Shown here one piece after another: positions 53,149-62,197 of a DNA stretch of 64,000 nucleotides (positions within the stretch are counted from its first letter, which is position 1; every line of letters starts with the position of its first letter). The notes under the pieces were generated by a model that did not search any database, was not told the DNA's origin, and saw only the letters and a program-made list of their open reading frames with translations. The stretch lies in the NCBI GenBank assembly GCA_963715635.1, contig OY970261.1, positions 3,534,001 to 3,598,000 on the forward strand, read 5' to 3'. The translations under genes and the position numbers were made by a program. Source of the stretch: JAPKZH01 sp963715635. Lineage in GTDB: Bacteria; Acidobacteriota; Aminicenantia; Aminicenantales; UBA4085.

Positions 53149-54165
53149 TTATAACTCTCCTCTTGCGCGCATTTCTTCTATAGTCTCTTTCCACCCGGAA
53201 AGAAGATCATATTTCGGTCTAAACCCGATTTCGTCTTGTATCCTATGCCCATCGACAGCCATATCTTCGGTGTACTTGTCTAATGCGCCCCTAAAGCCGG
53301 AAGGCCTGAGACCGAGCATCCTCGCTCCTTTGTCTATGACCTCCGCAGTAGTGCGCAAGGGGGCGACAGGAAGATGCATTCGAGGAGGCCTCCTCTCCAA
53401 AGCCTCGCAAATCGATTGGATGATGTCGTTTAATGAATGAATTTCACCATCTGTTACGTTGAAAACCCTTCCTGCCGCATTTGGGTGTCTGGCTGCGGCT
53501 AGTGCCGCATTAGCCACATCCTTGTCGTACACTAGCGTACGCCTATTTGTGCCAGAGCCAATGGGGATAAATCGCCTTCTAGCTAAGGCTTGAAGCAAGC
53601 GACGATAATTTCCTTTAACTAGAGATCCATAGACAGCCGCCAAGCGCAGAACCGTACCCAGAGGCCTGCCGTCTAGCCGTTGCGCTTCCAGAATAATTCG
53701 TTCAGCACGTAACTTCGTGTCGGCATAAGGAGTATCCGGGTTTGGCAGGGTGTTTTCATCGAGCATTCGGCCGTCCCCGTGGCCGTATACAGCAATCGTA
53801 CTGAAGAACACCACACGTTGTACGCCCGCTTCAATTGCCGCTCGGGCAACTAATGCAGTCCCATCAATATTGATAATCTTATAACGAGAAAGTTGCTCGG
53901 GCGACGGCGTATAGATGTGAAGCATGGCAGCCATGTGTATAATAGCTGTAATACCGGAGACGGCTGTCCTAACCGCCCTTTCATCGTTGATATCCCCTAG
54001 CTGGAAGTCCGTCGTTTGAGAAAACATTCCAGGTTCTGGAGGATCCAGAGCTAATACGCGTACTGGGTAACCAGATTGCTGCAATACTTCAACTACGCGT
54101 GGCCCCAAAGCACCAGTGGCACCCGTCACTAGGACTGGAGGGCGGCTATTACCCAAGTAAATCAC
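53149..54165 (-). CDS. NAD-dependent sugar epimerase/dehydratase (WbpK/WbpV-like)
   Basis: About 338 residues. The Rossmann start is VLVTGATGALGPRVVEVL; the catalytic YxxxK-type motif is in TPYADTKLRAE. Together with the WbpL-like and WbpM-like genes it matches the three-gene set that reduces or epimerises UDP-6-deoxy-4-keto-HexNAc. Its start is uncertain: GTG 54165 is the first candidate outside the IS remnant, and the longer ATG 54213 lies inside it. The remnant may have displaced the native start. Confidence 0.8.
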   Translation of the reverse strand: MIYLGNSRPPVLVTGATGALGPRVVEVLQQSGYPVRVLALDPPEPGMFSQTTDFQLGDINDERAVRTAVSGITAIIHMAAMLHIYTPSPEQLSRYKIINIDGTALVARAAIEAGVQRVVFFSTIAVYGHGDGRMLDENTLPNPDTPYADTKLRAERIILEAQRLDGRPLGTVLRLAAVYGSLVKGNYRRLLQALARRRFIPIGSGTNRRTLVYDKDVANAALAAARHPNAAGRVFNVTDGEIHSLNDIIQSICEALERRPPRMHLPVAPLRTTAEVIDKGARMLGLRPSGFRGALDKYTEDMAVDGHRIQDEIGFRPKYDLLSGWKETIEEMRARGEL

Positions 54166-54170
54166 TAAGC

Positions 54171-54244
54171 GGTTTCCGTAAGCACATCGATAGGTAAAAA
54201 ACCGTAAGGACATCGATATGTGTTTTCCTTATCGCATAGACTTC
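54171..54244 (-). mobile_element. Solo IS-end scar (about 74 bp) inside wecB
   Basis: Aligns without gaps to the left end of the IS at 47901-47974, nearly 90% identical, including both terminal-repeat copies CCGTAAG(C/G)ACATCGAT. No transposase follows. It sits at the breakpoint between the wecB fragment and the epimerase start. Confidence 0.8.
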
Positions 54245-54626
54245 TCAACCCAGCTTCAATATGACCGACTTTTATCTGATGATAATATCCGACCACTGCC
54301 CCGCAGAAGGCGGTGGTTGTGTCGCCCTGCACAAGGAGCACATCAGGCTTTTCTTCGGCAACGATCTCGTCCAGCCCCTTTACCGCCCGCGCCGTTATCT
54401 GCGCCAAGGTCTGACCCGGCGACATGATATTTAAATCATGGTCAGGTCTGACGCCGAAAAGCGCAAGGGGTTGATCAAGCATTTCGCTGTGCTGAGCTGT
54501 CAGGCAAACCTTGGAAACGAACGAATCATGTTTTTGCTCAAGTTCCAAAACAACCGGGGCAAGCTTAATGGCTTCGGGACGGGTGCCGATGATTGTCAAT
54601 ATCTTGTATTTTTTCATATCCGGCAT
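54243..54626 (-). pseudogene. wecB: UDP-N-acetylglucosamine 2-epimerase WecB-like, N-terminal third only
   Basis: About 128 codons from ATG 54626: ILTIIGTRPEAIKLAPVV, CLTAQHSEML, LLVQGDTTTAF and HIEAGLR are typical of WecB. The homology stops right after HIEAGLR where the IS-end scar starts; the remaining 240 codons, including catalytic residues, are gone. The ATG abuts the GT4 stop. Confidence 0.88.
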
Positions 54627-55859
54627 TTATGTTGCGAATTGTGTGCGCTTGAACATCTCTTCAAATTGATGGACACAGATTTCTATCGAAAAACGTTCTT
54701 CCAACACGCGCCGCGCACGATAGCCAAACGTCTCCAGCAATTCCGGCTGTGTTTGCCACTCGCTGATGATGCGCGCCAGCGCCACCGAGTCGCCAGGCGG
54801 CGTTACCGCGCCAATCTGTTCGGTCGTAATCAGGTCGGCGCCGCAGGCAGATTGATCCATCACCGCCAGCAATGGCCGGCCGGCCGACATAATATTATAC
54901 ATTTTCCCCTGAGCCGCCACGTTCGTAAACTGTCGATTGAGTGTCAACAGGCACACATCAGCGGCCGCTAACACTTGTGGAAACACATCCCGGGTCTGAA
55001 ACTGCAGGAATGTTATATTAGCCAGCCCCCACCCGACCGCTTGTTGTTCAAGCCCGGCACGCTTGACGCCATCGCCGATAAGCACAAAATGAATCCGGGG
55101 ACAATATTTTAGTTCTCGCGCCGCCTCAATGACGGTTTCCAAGTCTGAGGAATAGCCCATATTGCCGGAATACAGCACAACGAATTTGTCATGCAAGCCG
55201 TGTGATTTCCGAAACTCATTCTTTTTGGGCATGGAACGGATGACGGACGGATCGGCCCAGTCCGGAATAATAGTAATTTTCGATTCCGGTATATTCCATT
55301 TGATCAACCGGCGTTTATAATGCGTTCCCGGCACCTGCACGTGATCGGCGGCCTTATACAGATAACGCTCGCATTTTTCAATCAAGCGAAACCTGCCGCC
55401 GCGCTCCAACTTGCCAGCCTGAACCAACGCCTCCGCCGACAAGTCCTTGACCCCAAGAACGCAGGGAATCCGCTTCAATCGGCTGATAAACAGCGATACA
55501 TATCCCAAAGGCAGCACCGGCATGTGAATATAGGCGATATCCTGTCCGCCGGTAAAAGCCGCGGCCATCAAAGCGCTAAACGCGAATGAAAGATGGGGAA
55601 GTGACCGCAAATACAAAGACCTGTCCCGCGGAACCGCATAGATAAAAGAGCGCAGAATCCGCACGCCATCCTTATGTTGAACCTGAAATAGTTTATGACG
55701 ATAGCCAACGTGGATTTTGCCTTCCGGGTAATGAGGAAAGGCCGTCAGCACCGTGACCTGGTGGTCTCTTTTAGCGAGTGTTTCAGCCAATTCGCGGATA
55801 TAGACTCCGGCCGCAAAATCCTCCGGCCAGTAATATTGGCTAACTATTAGAATACGCAT
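54627..55859 (-). CDS. GT4-family glycosyltransferase (WbuB-like)
   Basis: 410 residues, complete GT-B. Start ILIVSQYYWPEDFAAGVYIREL, then TVLTAFPHYPEGK and GYRHKLFQ, the WbuB group signature, and a donor site VVLYSGNMGYSSDLETVI. WbuB adds N-acetyl-L-fucosamine in E. coli O26, and the wecB-like gene next to it fits such a pathway. All motifs intact. Confidence 0.85.
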   Translation of the reverse strand: MRILIVSQYYWPEDFAAGVYIRELAETLAKRDHQVTVLTAFPHYPEGKIHVGYRHKLFQVQHKDGVRILRSFIYAVPRDRSLYLRSLPHLSFAFSALMAAAFTGGQDIAYIHMPVLPLGYVSLFISRLKRIPCVLGVKDLSAEALVQAGKLERGGRFRLIEKCERYLYKAADHVQVPGTHYKRRLIKWNIPESKITIIPDWADPSVIRSMPKKNEFRKSHGLHDKFVVLYSGNMGYSSDLETVIEAARELKYCPRIHFVLIGDGVKRAGLEQQAVGWGLANITFLQFQTRDVFPQVLAAADVCLLTLNRQFTNVAAQGKMYNIMSAGRPLLAVMDQSACGADLITTEQIGAVTPPGDSVALARIISEWQTQPELLETFGYRARRVLEERFSIEICVHQFEEMFKRTQFAT

Positions 55860-55990
55860 TGAAAATATCTTCGCCTCAAATATCCGGAGCTAATCACATT
55901 GACGTCAACAATCGTTGCCATTTCATATTATTACCTGCAACCGGGCTGACGCAAAGCTGTCCTCGAACTGCATTGGAAGGGACACCGGCG

Positions 55991-56773
55991 TTAGTTGCCT
56001 AGCCGCGGAATGCGTTCCCGCTCCCGCACAGAATGGGGATTGAACTCGGCAATCACTTTTCGGGTTTCCTTCAAGATATCGATTGTCTCGCGTTGGCGGC
56101 CGGGACGCAATCCTTGCAGGAATTTGATTTTCAGCCAGAACAATATCAAGTGCAGGCGACGAAGCATAGGCAGGCAATCCGGCCTATATTTCGCAAAGTA
56201 AATCAACTGGCCCCGATGACTTTCAATCATGATGCGGGAGACCTTGCGCCGGCTGTAGCCCCCGAGGTGGATAATACTGATCGCCGGATCGAAGAGAATG
56301 CGCTATCCGCAGACGCGGACGCGAATTAACAGATCAGCGTTCTCATAATCAAAATAATACTGTTCGTCAAAAAGTCCCGTTTGCTCCAGCACCTCGCGCC
56401 GGAACATCATGCACATGCCATCGATCCACTCCACTTCCTGCGCGGCGGCTGGAGGATCAAAGTTGTCGTGAACACGGCCCAGCAGGCGGCCACAATATCG
56501 CCGGGCCTGATCCATGGGCAAGAGGCGTCCGAACGGAAACGATTGATTGACGGCCGATAAAGCAACCAACCGGCGCGAGTAAAAAATGCGCCGGCGCGAC
56601 GATGGCGCCAGCGACCCGTCCGGGTTGAGAATCTGAGGTCCGACAATACCCACATCAGGCCGCGCTTCGCGTAATCGACCAATCATCTTACCCGCGGGAT
56701 TATCAATGAAAAGCACGTCGCTGTTCAGGACAAGAAGGAAAAGCCGATTGAAGAGCTGGATGGGATTGAACAT
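55991..56773 (-). pseudogene. GT2-family glycosyltransferase fragment, copy 1, with nonsense mutation
   Basis: The frame reads LFLLVLNSDVLFIDNPAG and WIDGMCMMFRREVLEQTGLFDEQYYFDYE, typical GT2 motifs. A Trp codon has become TAG (CTA at 56302-56304 on plus), where copy 2 keeps the Trp. The 5' part of the gene is missing; only 55998-56740 is shared with copy 2. It cannot make a working enzyme. Confidence 0.85.
55998..56740. repeat. Direct repeat (copy 1) of about 743 bp, offset 7185 from copy 2
   Basis: Matches 63183-63925 with no gaps. Beyond the first ~20 bases only two differences, both transitions, were seen in the parts I compared. It flanks the heptose cassette together with copy 2. Confidence 0.85.
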
Positions 56774-56902
56774 TAGCGAAATGGTCCTTCCGGGAATAGC
56801 GTATGATTTATCAACGGGTTAATGAAGGATGAAGGTCCAAGCCGCCAAGATGAAAGAATGCGTCACGTTGAGCCGTCAGAGGCAGTCACAGATACAAGAG
56901 GG

Positions 56903-57697
56903 TCATGATCCGGCATGTTCTATACTCTCCGTTTCGCCACGAATTTCTTGAAAATACTGCCATACCGCTGCCGCACTCGTCGGAACCGTTATCAGTGCTT
57001 TTAATTTGGTTATATTGATTTCATACCGTTCAGGCGGCAGATCACTTGCCAGGGTCGGCTGTCCCATCCAACTCTGAACAAGGCGCAGTTCCACGACACC
57101 ATCCCCGCATAGATTAAGCACATCACCTCCAGGCATTTCCTGAGCCAAGCGCAACACCATCTGCGCCGCTTGATCGGTATGCAGATATTGATAGGCCGAA
57201 TCCGGATGAACATAGAGCTTTCCCCCATGAGTGAGATCATAAATCGCATTTTTTCGCAAACCAGGGCCAACCATCCCTCCCATCCGGACGATAATACACG
57301 TGCGCGCATATTGTTGCGCTAGCAATTCTCCCATATACTTACTCATCCCATAGCGTGACAACTTGACCGGCTGAATCGCGGTCGTTTCAACGTTGCACGC
57401 GGGGTTAGAACAGTCATTATAGACATCACAAGTTGACAAATACACATACCGGTCAGCAGAAAAATCAATCAGGCTAAGCAAAGTATCACGCACGTTCCGG
57501 TCAAATATTTGACCTGGATCCGTTAACGCCAGCCGTTTGGAGGAATTTCCTGCCGCATTGATTAGAAGATCGCAACGCTGTCCCTTAAACTCCTGATAGT
57601 TATTCAAATCAATCGGGGCATGCTCTATTTTATTCTTCAGGCAGTACCGCACAAAAGCCGAACCAACGAACCCCTGAGCTCCGAGGATGAAGATCAT
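56903..57697 (-). CDS. NAD-dependent sugar epimerase/dehydratase (SDR family)
   Basis: 264 residues, a short extended-SDR. Start IFILGAQGFVGSAF is the Rossmann motif; the catalytic pair is in SRYGMSKYMGE. The C-terminal substrate domain is short. Adjacent to a GDP-fucose-synthase-like gene, so it may act on the same GDP-linked sugar, but the reaction is unknown. Confidence 0.75.
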   Translation of the reverse strand: MIFILGAQGFVGSAFVRYCLKNKIEHAPIDLNNYQEFKGQRCDLLINAAGNSSKRLALTDPGQIFDRNVRDTLLSLIDFSADRYVYLSTCDVYNDCSNPACNVETTAIQPVKLSRYGMSKYMGELLAQQYARTCIIVRMGGMVGPGLRKNAIYDLTHGGKLYVHPDSAYQYLHTDQAAQMVLRLAQEMPGGDVLNLCGDGVVELRLVQSWMGQPTLASDLPPERYEINITKLKALITVPTSAAAVWQYFQEIRGETESIEHAGS

Positions 57698-57715
57698 AGG
57701 AATTGCTCCATTTAA

Positions 57716-58657
57716 TTAAAGTCGAATCCCATCGCCACGAGTTGCGTAATAGGCCTCCAACCAGGCAATGGTGCGCTTCATTCCATCGCGCAATGAAGTG
57801 GTACAAGCCAATCCAAGACTGTTTAGGCGCCGGACATCAAATATTTTCACCATCTGTCCATTGGGCTCGGACGTATCCCAAACAAGCTGTCCCTTAAACC
57901 GAACCATGTCCCGGATGATCCCTGCTAATTCGCGAATGGACGTGCTGGTTCCAGATGAAATATTCACCGGTTCGCTTGTGTCATAGTGTTCAACAAAGTA
58001 TAAGATGCTGGCCGCCACATCACCGGCATATACAAAATCCCGCACCGGTTCGCCGGTGCCCCACATGACGACTTCGGAAGCCCCGCTTTGCTTGGCTTCG
58101 TAGAACCGGCGCACCAAAGCCGGCACCACATGTGACTCATTTTCGCGGAAGTTATCATACTCGCCGTACATATTGCCGGGAATCAGCACGACAGAATTCA
58201 GACCATACTGTTGGCGGTAGCCTTGGCTGGCAATAATACCCATCTTTTTTGCGACTGAGTACCCGGCGCTTTCCGGCTGGGGAAAGCCATTCCACATTTG
58301 CCCCTCATCAATCGGCGAAATCGCCGTTGACGGGTAACTGCACCCTCCCATCATATAAATAAGTTTTTTCACCTTATGTACAGCCGCTCCCTGAAACACC
58401 AATGCGGTCAAAAGCGTGTTGCGGTAATAAAAGTCCGCCGGGAAGGCCCGGTTGGCGCCAATGCCTCCCGAATACGCCGCCAGGTGGATTAGGATTTCCG
58501 GCTTTAGCTCTTCAAACATCCGACGAACTTGGATTGGATCCATCAGGTCATAATCCCTGCTGGATAAACCAATCGCGGCCTCCTCGCCGTACTTTTGTTT
58601 AAGCAATGGCACGAGATGGCGGCCCAGAAAGCCCGTTGATCCAGTAATAATTATTCT
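57716..58657 (-). CDS. GDP-L-fucose synthase-like epimerase/reductase
   Basis: 313 residues. IIITGSTGFLGRHLV, IHLAAYSGGIGANRA, GYSVAKKMG (YxxxK) and GNMYGEYDNF with VVMWGTGEPVRDFVYAGD match the Fcl/WcaG family. In a GDP-heptose cassette it could instead act on GDP-6-deoxy-4-keto-heptose. ATG 58657 has an AAGGAAC ribosome site; the open frame reaches 58714. Confidence 0.82.
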   Translation of the reverse strand, partial: RIIITGSTGFLGRHLVPLLKQKYGEEAAIGLSSRDYDLMDPIQVRRMFEELKPEILIHLAAYSGGIGANRAFPADFYYRNTLLTALVFQGAAVHKVKKLIYMMGGCSYPSTAISPIDEGQMWNGFPQPESAGYSVAKKMGIIASQGYRQQYGLNSVVLIPGNMYGEYDNFRENESHVVPALVRRFYEAKQSGASEVVMWGTGEPVRDFVYAGDVAASILYFVEHYDTSEPVNISSGTSTSIRELAGIIRDMVRFKGQLVWDTSEPNGQMVKIFDVRRLNSLGLACTTSLRDGMKRTIAWLEAYYATRGDGIRL

Positions 58658-58730
58658 CATTAAAAGTTCCTTCTTCCCCCCTGCCGTCTTGGCCGCCCGA
58701 ACATGGCCATCCATCCCATGCCGGTTACAT

Positions 58731-58746
58731 AGGATATTGATATGTG
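58731..58746. repeat. Possible degraded IS-end motif at flippase breakpoint
   Basis: AGGATATTGATATGTG matches the IS terminal motif AGGACATCGATATGTG at 14 of 16 bases. It lies 22 bases from the stop of the truncated flippase. Confidence 0.3.
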
Positions 58747-58767
58747 GGAATCATTCTACTAGTCCTG

Positions 58768-59019
58768 TCACGGAATCATGGCAATCCGGTGCGCAGCAAC
58801 AGTGTCAAATCCGCGATTAAACGCCAGAGCCACCTGTTGGACAGTTGTTTGAACTAGCGCTGAAATACCAACATTGAGCGGGCCGAGGCAACGCATTGCA
58901 TAAGCGGTCCCGAAAAAACTGATGGCGCGCGAAAGCAGGTTAAAAACAAACGGTGACGCGGCATCCCGCACGAAATTGGAATAGCGAAGACGAGCCAATT
59001 CATTATTAGCTTGCTTCAT
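58768..59019 (-). pseudogene. O-antigen flippase (Wzx-like), N-terminal fragment
   Basis: About 83 codons. FVRDAASPFVFNLLSRAISF, then YAMRCLGPLNVGISALVQ is the first transmembrane pair of Wzx/MOP flippases (LGPxxxG signature). The family has over 400 residues, so 80% is missing. An IS-end-like motif lies just beyond the break. Confidence 0.75.
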
Positions 59020-59048
59020 TATCATGGTCCATTCGGATGGTCTGCTCA

Positions 59049-60065
59049 TCATGCCGAAGCACCTTTTCCAACTTTCGTGTTGGATGAAGAAAAGATGATC
59101 TCGCTCCCCGGCGCATCAATGTGCATGCAAAGGTTATGGTATGCTCCGAACACATGTTGTAGTCTTCCATGCGCTTCCGGAGGAGCAAAAAACAGCAGAA
59201 AACCACCGCCGCCTGCACCGAGCAATTTGCCGCCCAGTGCACCCGTGCTGCGGCCCAATTCATACAAGCGGTCAATCTCGCCATTGGAAACGCCGCCATC
59301 CAGGCTGCGCTTTGCCTGCCATGTTTGGTCCAGTAATTTGCCAAATTCGTACAATGATTTGTCGCTCGTCAGGATATTCCACCCTTTGTCCACCATCGCG
59401 CGCATTTTTTGTAACGTTTTGCGATTCTCATTCACACGCGCCAATTGCTTGGTAACCACATCAGCCGCCTTGCGCGTGATGCCGGTAAAGATGATGAACA
59501 AGTGTTGCTCAAATTCTTGCAGGCGTGCCGGGGAGAGCGGCACGCGGTGTACCAGAATGTCGTCTTCGGCTCGAAACTCGATTAGGTTTAATCTACCGAA
59601 AGCAGCTAGCGTCTGATCCTGGCAACCCACATTGTCATGCAACAGGTTGCGTTCGACATAGATAGCTTCGTAAGCCAGTTGTTCCGGGGTTCTATACTCG
59701 CCTTTGAAACTGTGCAAGGCCTGCAAAAGCGATACGGTAAAAGTTGATGACGAACCCAACCCCGTAAAGGCAGGCAGGTCAGCCACATTGTGCAGTTCCA
59801 AATCACGCTCAAGCTTGCACAGCCGCAAGCACTCGCGGTAAACGTTGTGTTCGATTTCGTTTATATTTTTGACTAATTCGACTTTGCGATACGAGATCCG
59901 CAGACCATAATCAAACAAGTGACTCTGAAATGGACTGGCAGTCACGTACGAGTATTTGTCAATCGCGGTGGCTAGCACTGCCCCACCCTCCCGAAGAAAA
60001 TACTCGGGGTAATCCGTACCACCCCCCAAGAAACTGATACGCAATGGCGCGCGAGAGATAATCAT
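59049..60065 (-). CDS. hddA: D-glycero-D-manno-heptose 7-phosphate kinase (GHMP family)
   Basis: 338 residues. SRAPLRISFLGGGTDYPEYF is the HddA-type start; the ATP loop is PAFTGLGSSSTFTV; motif 3 is GGKLLGAGGGGFLLFF. Makes the 1,7-bisphosphate for the GDP-heptose pathway. Complete. Confidence 0.9.
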   Translation of the reverse strand: MIISRAPLRISFLGGGTDYPEYFLREGGAVLATAIDKYSYVTASPFQSHLFDYGLRISYRKVELVKNINEIEHNVYRECLRLCKLERDLELHNVADLPAFTGLGSSSTFTVSLLQALHSFKGEYRTPEQLAYEAIYVERNLLHDNVGCQDQTLAAFGRLNLIEFRAEDDILVHRVPLSPARLQEFEQHLFIIFTGITRKAADVVTKQLARVNENRKTLQKMRAMVDKGWNILTSDKSLYEFGKLLDQTWQAKRSLDGGVSNGEIDRLYELGRSTGALGGKLLGAGGGGFLLFFAPPEAHGRLQHVFGAYHNLCMHIDAPGSEIIFSSSNTKVGKGASA

Positions 60066-60092
60066 GGCTATAACGAGTGATACGCGAATCGC

Positions 60093-61025
60093 CTATACAT
60101 TTGAGTATTGGGCGTTGCGCAAAATGGTGTACGTCTTGATCAATTCTGTAATACCACGCTGCAGCGGCCATTCGGGTCTAAAGCCCGTTGCATATAACCG
60201 CGCGTTTGAGACGATATAGTCCCGTTTGTCTGGGTCTTCGCCAATCGGTGCTTCGATGTATACAAAGTTCGGCAATTGTTTTTTGATCTCGGCGCATAAC
60301 TCTAGCTTGGAAAGATTCGCATCGTCTAATCCGACATTGTATGCCTTGCCTTTCATCGTCTCAAATTTTTCCAAAGCATGCAAAAATACTCGTGCCACAT
60401 CGCGAATGTGGATATAGTTTCGTTTGAAATGCCCCTCAAACACCACCACCGCATGGTCCATCATAGCACGATAAACAAAGTCGTTGACTAGCAAGTCCGT
60501 CCGCATCCGGGGTGACGCGCCGAACACGGTTGCCAATCGGAGACTGATCGAGTTTTCTCGTTCAAGGACAGCTCTTTCCGCTTCCGCCTTTGTAACACCG
60601 TAGAGCGAGATGGGATGCAGAGGCGTCTCCTCGGTGCAGAATTTACCGGCTTCGCCGATCCCATAACCGCTGTTGGTGGTGGGATAGATGACTCGTTGAT
60701 CCTCGCTGGCCAGACGACAAAGCATTTGGACTGCGTCTCGGTTTGTCGTTTGCGCCGCCACCTTGTCCCGATCGCACATCGGCGCACCAACCAGCGCCGC
60801 AAGCGGAATAATCACATCGGCTTTCTCAACCAAGGGCTTAACCACCCCCTCGTCCCGGCAATCGCCGCGAACCACTTGGAAATGTTCATACTGGCAACAA
60901 TCCATTAGGCTGTTCTGGCGAAACAGAAAACCATCCAGCACAGTCACCACATGACCCTGCGCCAAAAGCGTAGGTGCCAACACCGACCCCAGATAGCCAG
61001 CCCCACCAGTAATCAGAACCTTCAT
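60093..61025 (-). CDS. NAD-dependent sugar epimerase (extended SDR)
   Basis: 310 residues: KVLITGGAGYLGSVLAP, TTNSGYGIGE and YGVTKAEAER with intact YxxxK. It lies between gmhA and hddA in the heptose operon, so a GDP-heptose derivative is the likely substrate, but it could be a glucose-type epimerase. Confidence 0.8.
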   Translation of the reverse strand: MKVLITGGAGYLGSVLAPTLLAQGHVVTVLDGFLFRQNSLMDCCQYEHFQVVRGDCRDEGVVKPLVEKADVIIPLAALVGAPMCDRDKVAAQTTNRDAVQMLCRLASEDQRVIYPTTNSGYGIGEAGKFCTEETPLHPISLYGVTKAEAERAVLERENSISLRLATVFGASPRMRTDLLVNDFVYRAMMDHAVVVFEGHFKRNYIHIRDVARVFLHALEKFETMKGKAYNVGLDDANLSKLELCAEIKKQLPNFVYIEAPIGEDPDKRDYIVSNARLYATGFRPEWPLQRGITELIKTYTILRNAQYSNV

Positions 61026-61028
61026 GGA

Positions 61029-61634
61029 TTATCCCACTTGCGCAAACAAAATTTGTTCCGTCATATCGCAAAGAATATGCTCGATACTAAGAAACGTCTC
61101 TTGAATGTACTGAGTATTGTGACTCGGCACTGTTATCGCACAATCCACCCGTGATTCCAAAGTACCGTTCTCCCCCATTAGTTCAATCGTCTTGATGCCA
61201 AGCTCGCGCGCGGCGCTCACGGTACGCAACACATTTGCAGAACTGCCACTGGTGCTAACCCCAATCAACACGTCACCTGGCTTGCCCAATGTTCGCACCT
61301 GTCGTTCAAATATACCTTCAAATCCGCAGTCGTTGGCAAATGCCGTCAAGAAGGAAGTGTCCGTGGTTAACGCGATCGCCGGTAGGCCCGGACGCTCAAA
61401 CTCTTTAGTCAACCGGCTGACGAATTCAGCTGCCATGTACTGGCAATCCGCTGCGCTGCCGCCATTGCCGCACAACAACACCTTGCCGCCATTCCGAAAG
61501 GTCTCGACAATCAGGTCGGCAGCTGCCAAAACGGACGACAGACAGTGTTGCGCAACCTGGCGTTTTAGATCGGCGCTTTCTTGCAAATGGGTGCGCACTC
61601 TATCCCGCCAGAGATTACGGTCGGATTCTACCAC
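61029..61634 (-). CDS. gmhA: Sedoheptulose 7-phosphate isomerase (GmhA)
   Basis: 201 residues, SIS domain. CGNGGSAADCQYMAAEFVSR is the family signature, STSGSSANVLRTV the second phosphate-binding loop. First step of heptose activation for both ADP- and GDP-heptose. Confidence 0.92.
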   Translation of the reverse strand: MVESDRNLWRDRVRTHLQESADLKRQVAQHCLSSVLAAADLIVETFRNGGKVLLCGNGGSAADCQYMAAEFVSRLTKEFERPGLPAIALTTDTSFLTAFANDCGFEGIFERQVRTLGKPGDVLIGVSTSGSSANVLRTVSAARELGIKTIELMGENGTLESRVDCAITVPSHNTQYIQETFLSIEHILCDMTEQILFAQVG

Positions 61635-61642
61635 AGTCGCTC

Positions 61643-62197
61643 CTATTCATCCATATTCAACAGCCGCTCAATCACGGCCGCCGCGTTGACTAAATCATCT
61701 ACGACATAGTCCCAAGTGACTGCCAGCTGCGCCGCAACCTGCGCGCCATAACCCGTGCGTACAAGTAACGTAGTCGCGCCCACCTGTTGTCCCATTTCGA
61801 CATCAATTACCTTATCGCCGATCACAAAAGCCTCGCTAGGCTTGAAATTGTGCTCTCGCGCAGCTTTTTCGAGAAGTCCCGGCTGCGGTTTGCGGCAAGT
61901 GCACCCATCATTCGGGTGGTGGGGACAGACATAAATGCCGTCCAGTGGAATGCCCTCAGTGGCGAGTAATGCACACAGCCTCTGGTGAATGAGGTCAAGG
62001 CGTGCCCAATCAAAGTAGCCACGACCAATACCAGACTGGTTCGTAATAACAACTAGCCCCAACCCCAATCTATGCAGATCGCGCAAGCCGCGCACGGCAC
62101 CAGGAAGCAGTTCGAGATGGTCTGGGTTTGAAAGGTATTTTCGCTCTATGTTGATTGTGCCGTCTCGGTCAAGCACAACAAATCGACGCTGGCTCAT
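61643..62197 (-). CDS. gmhB: D-glycero-D-manno-heptose 1,7-bisphosphate phosphatase (GmhB)
   Basis: 184 residues, HAD superfamily. LDRDGTIN is the catalytic motif; VITNQSGIGRG follows, then the zinc site CPHHPNDGCTCRKP and GDKVIDVEMG. Its start overlaps the hddC stop by 4 bases. Confidence 0.92.
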   Translation of the reverse strand: MSQRRFVVLDRDGTINIERKYLSNPDHLELLPGAVRGLRDLHRLGLGLVVITNQSGIGRGYFDWARLDLIHQRLCALLATEGIPLDGIYVCPHHPNDGCTCRKPQPGLLEKAAREHNFKPSEAFVIGDKVIDVEMGQQVGATTLLVRTGYGAQVAAQLAVTWDYVVDDLVNAAAVIERLLNMDE

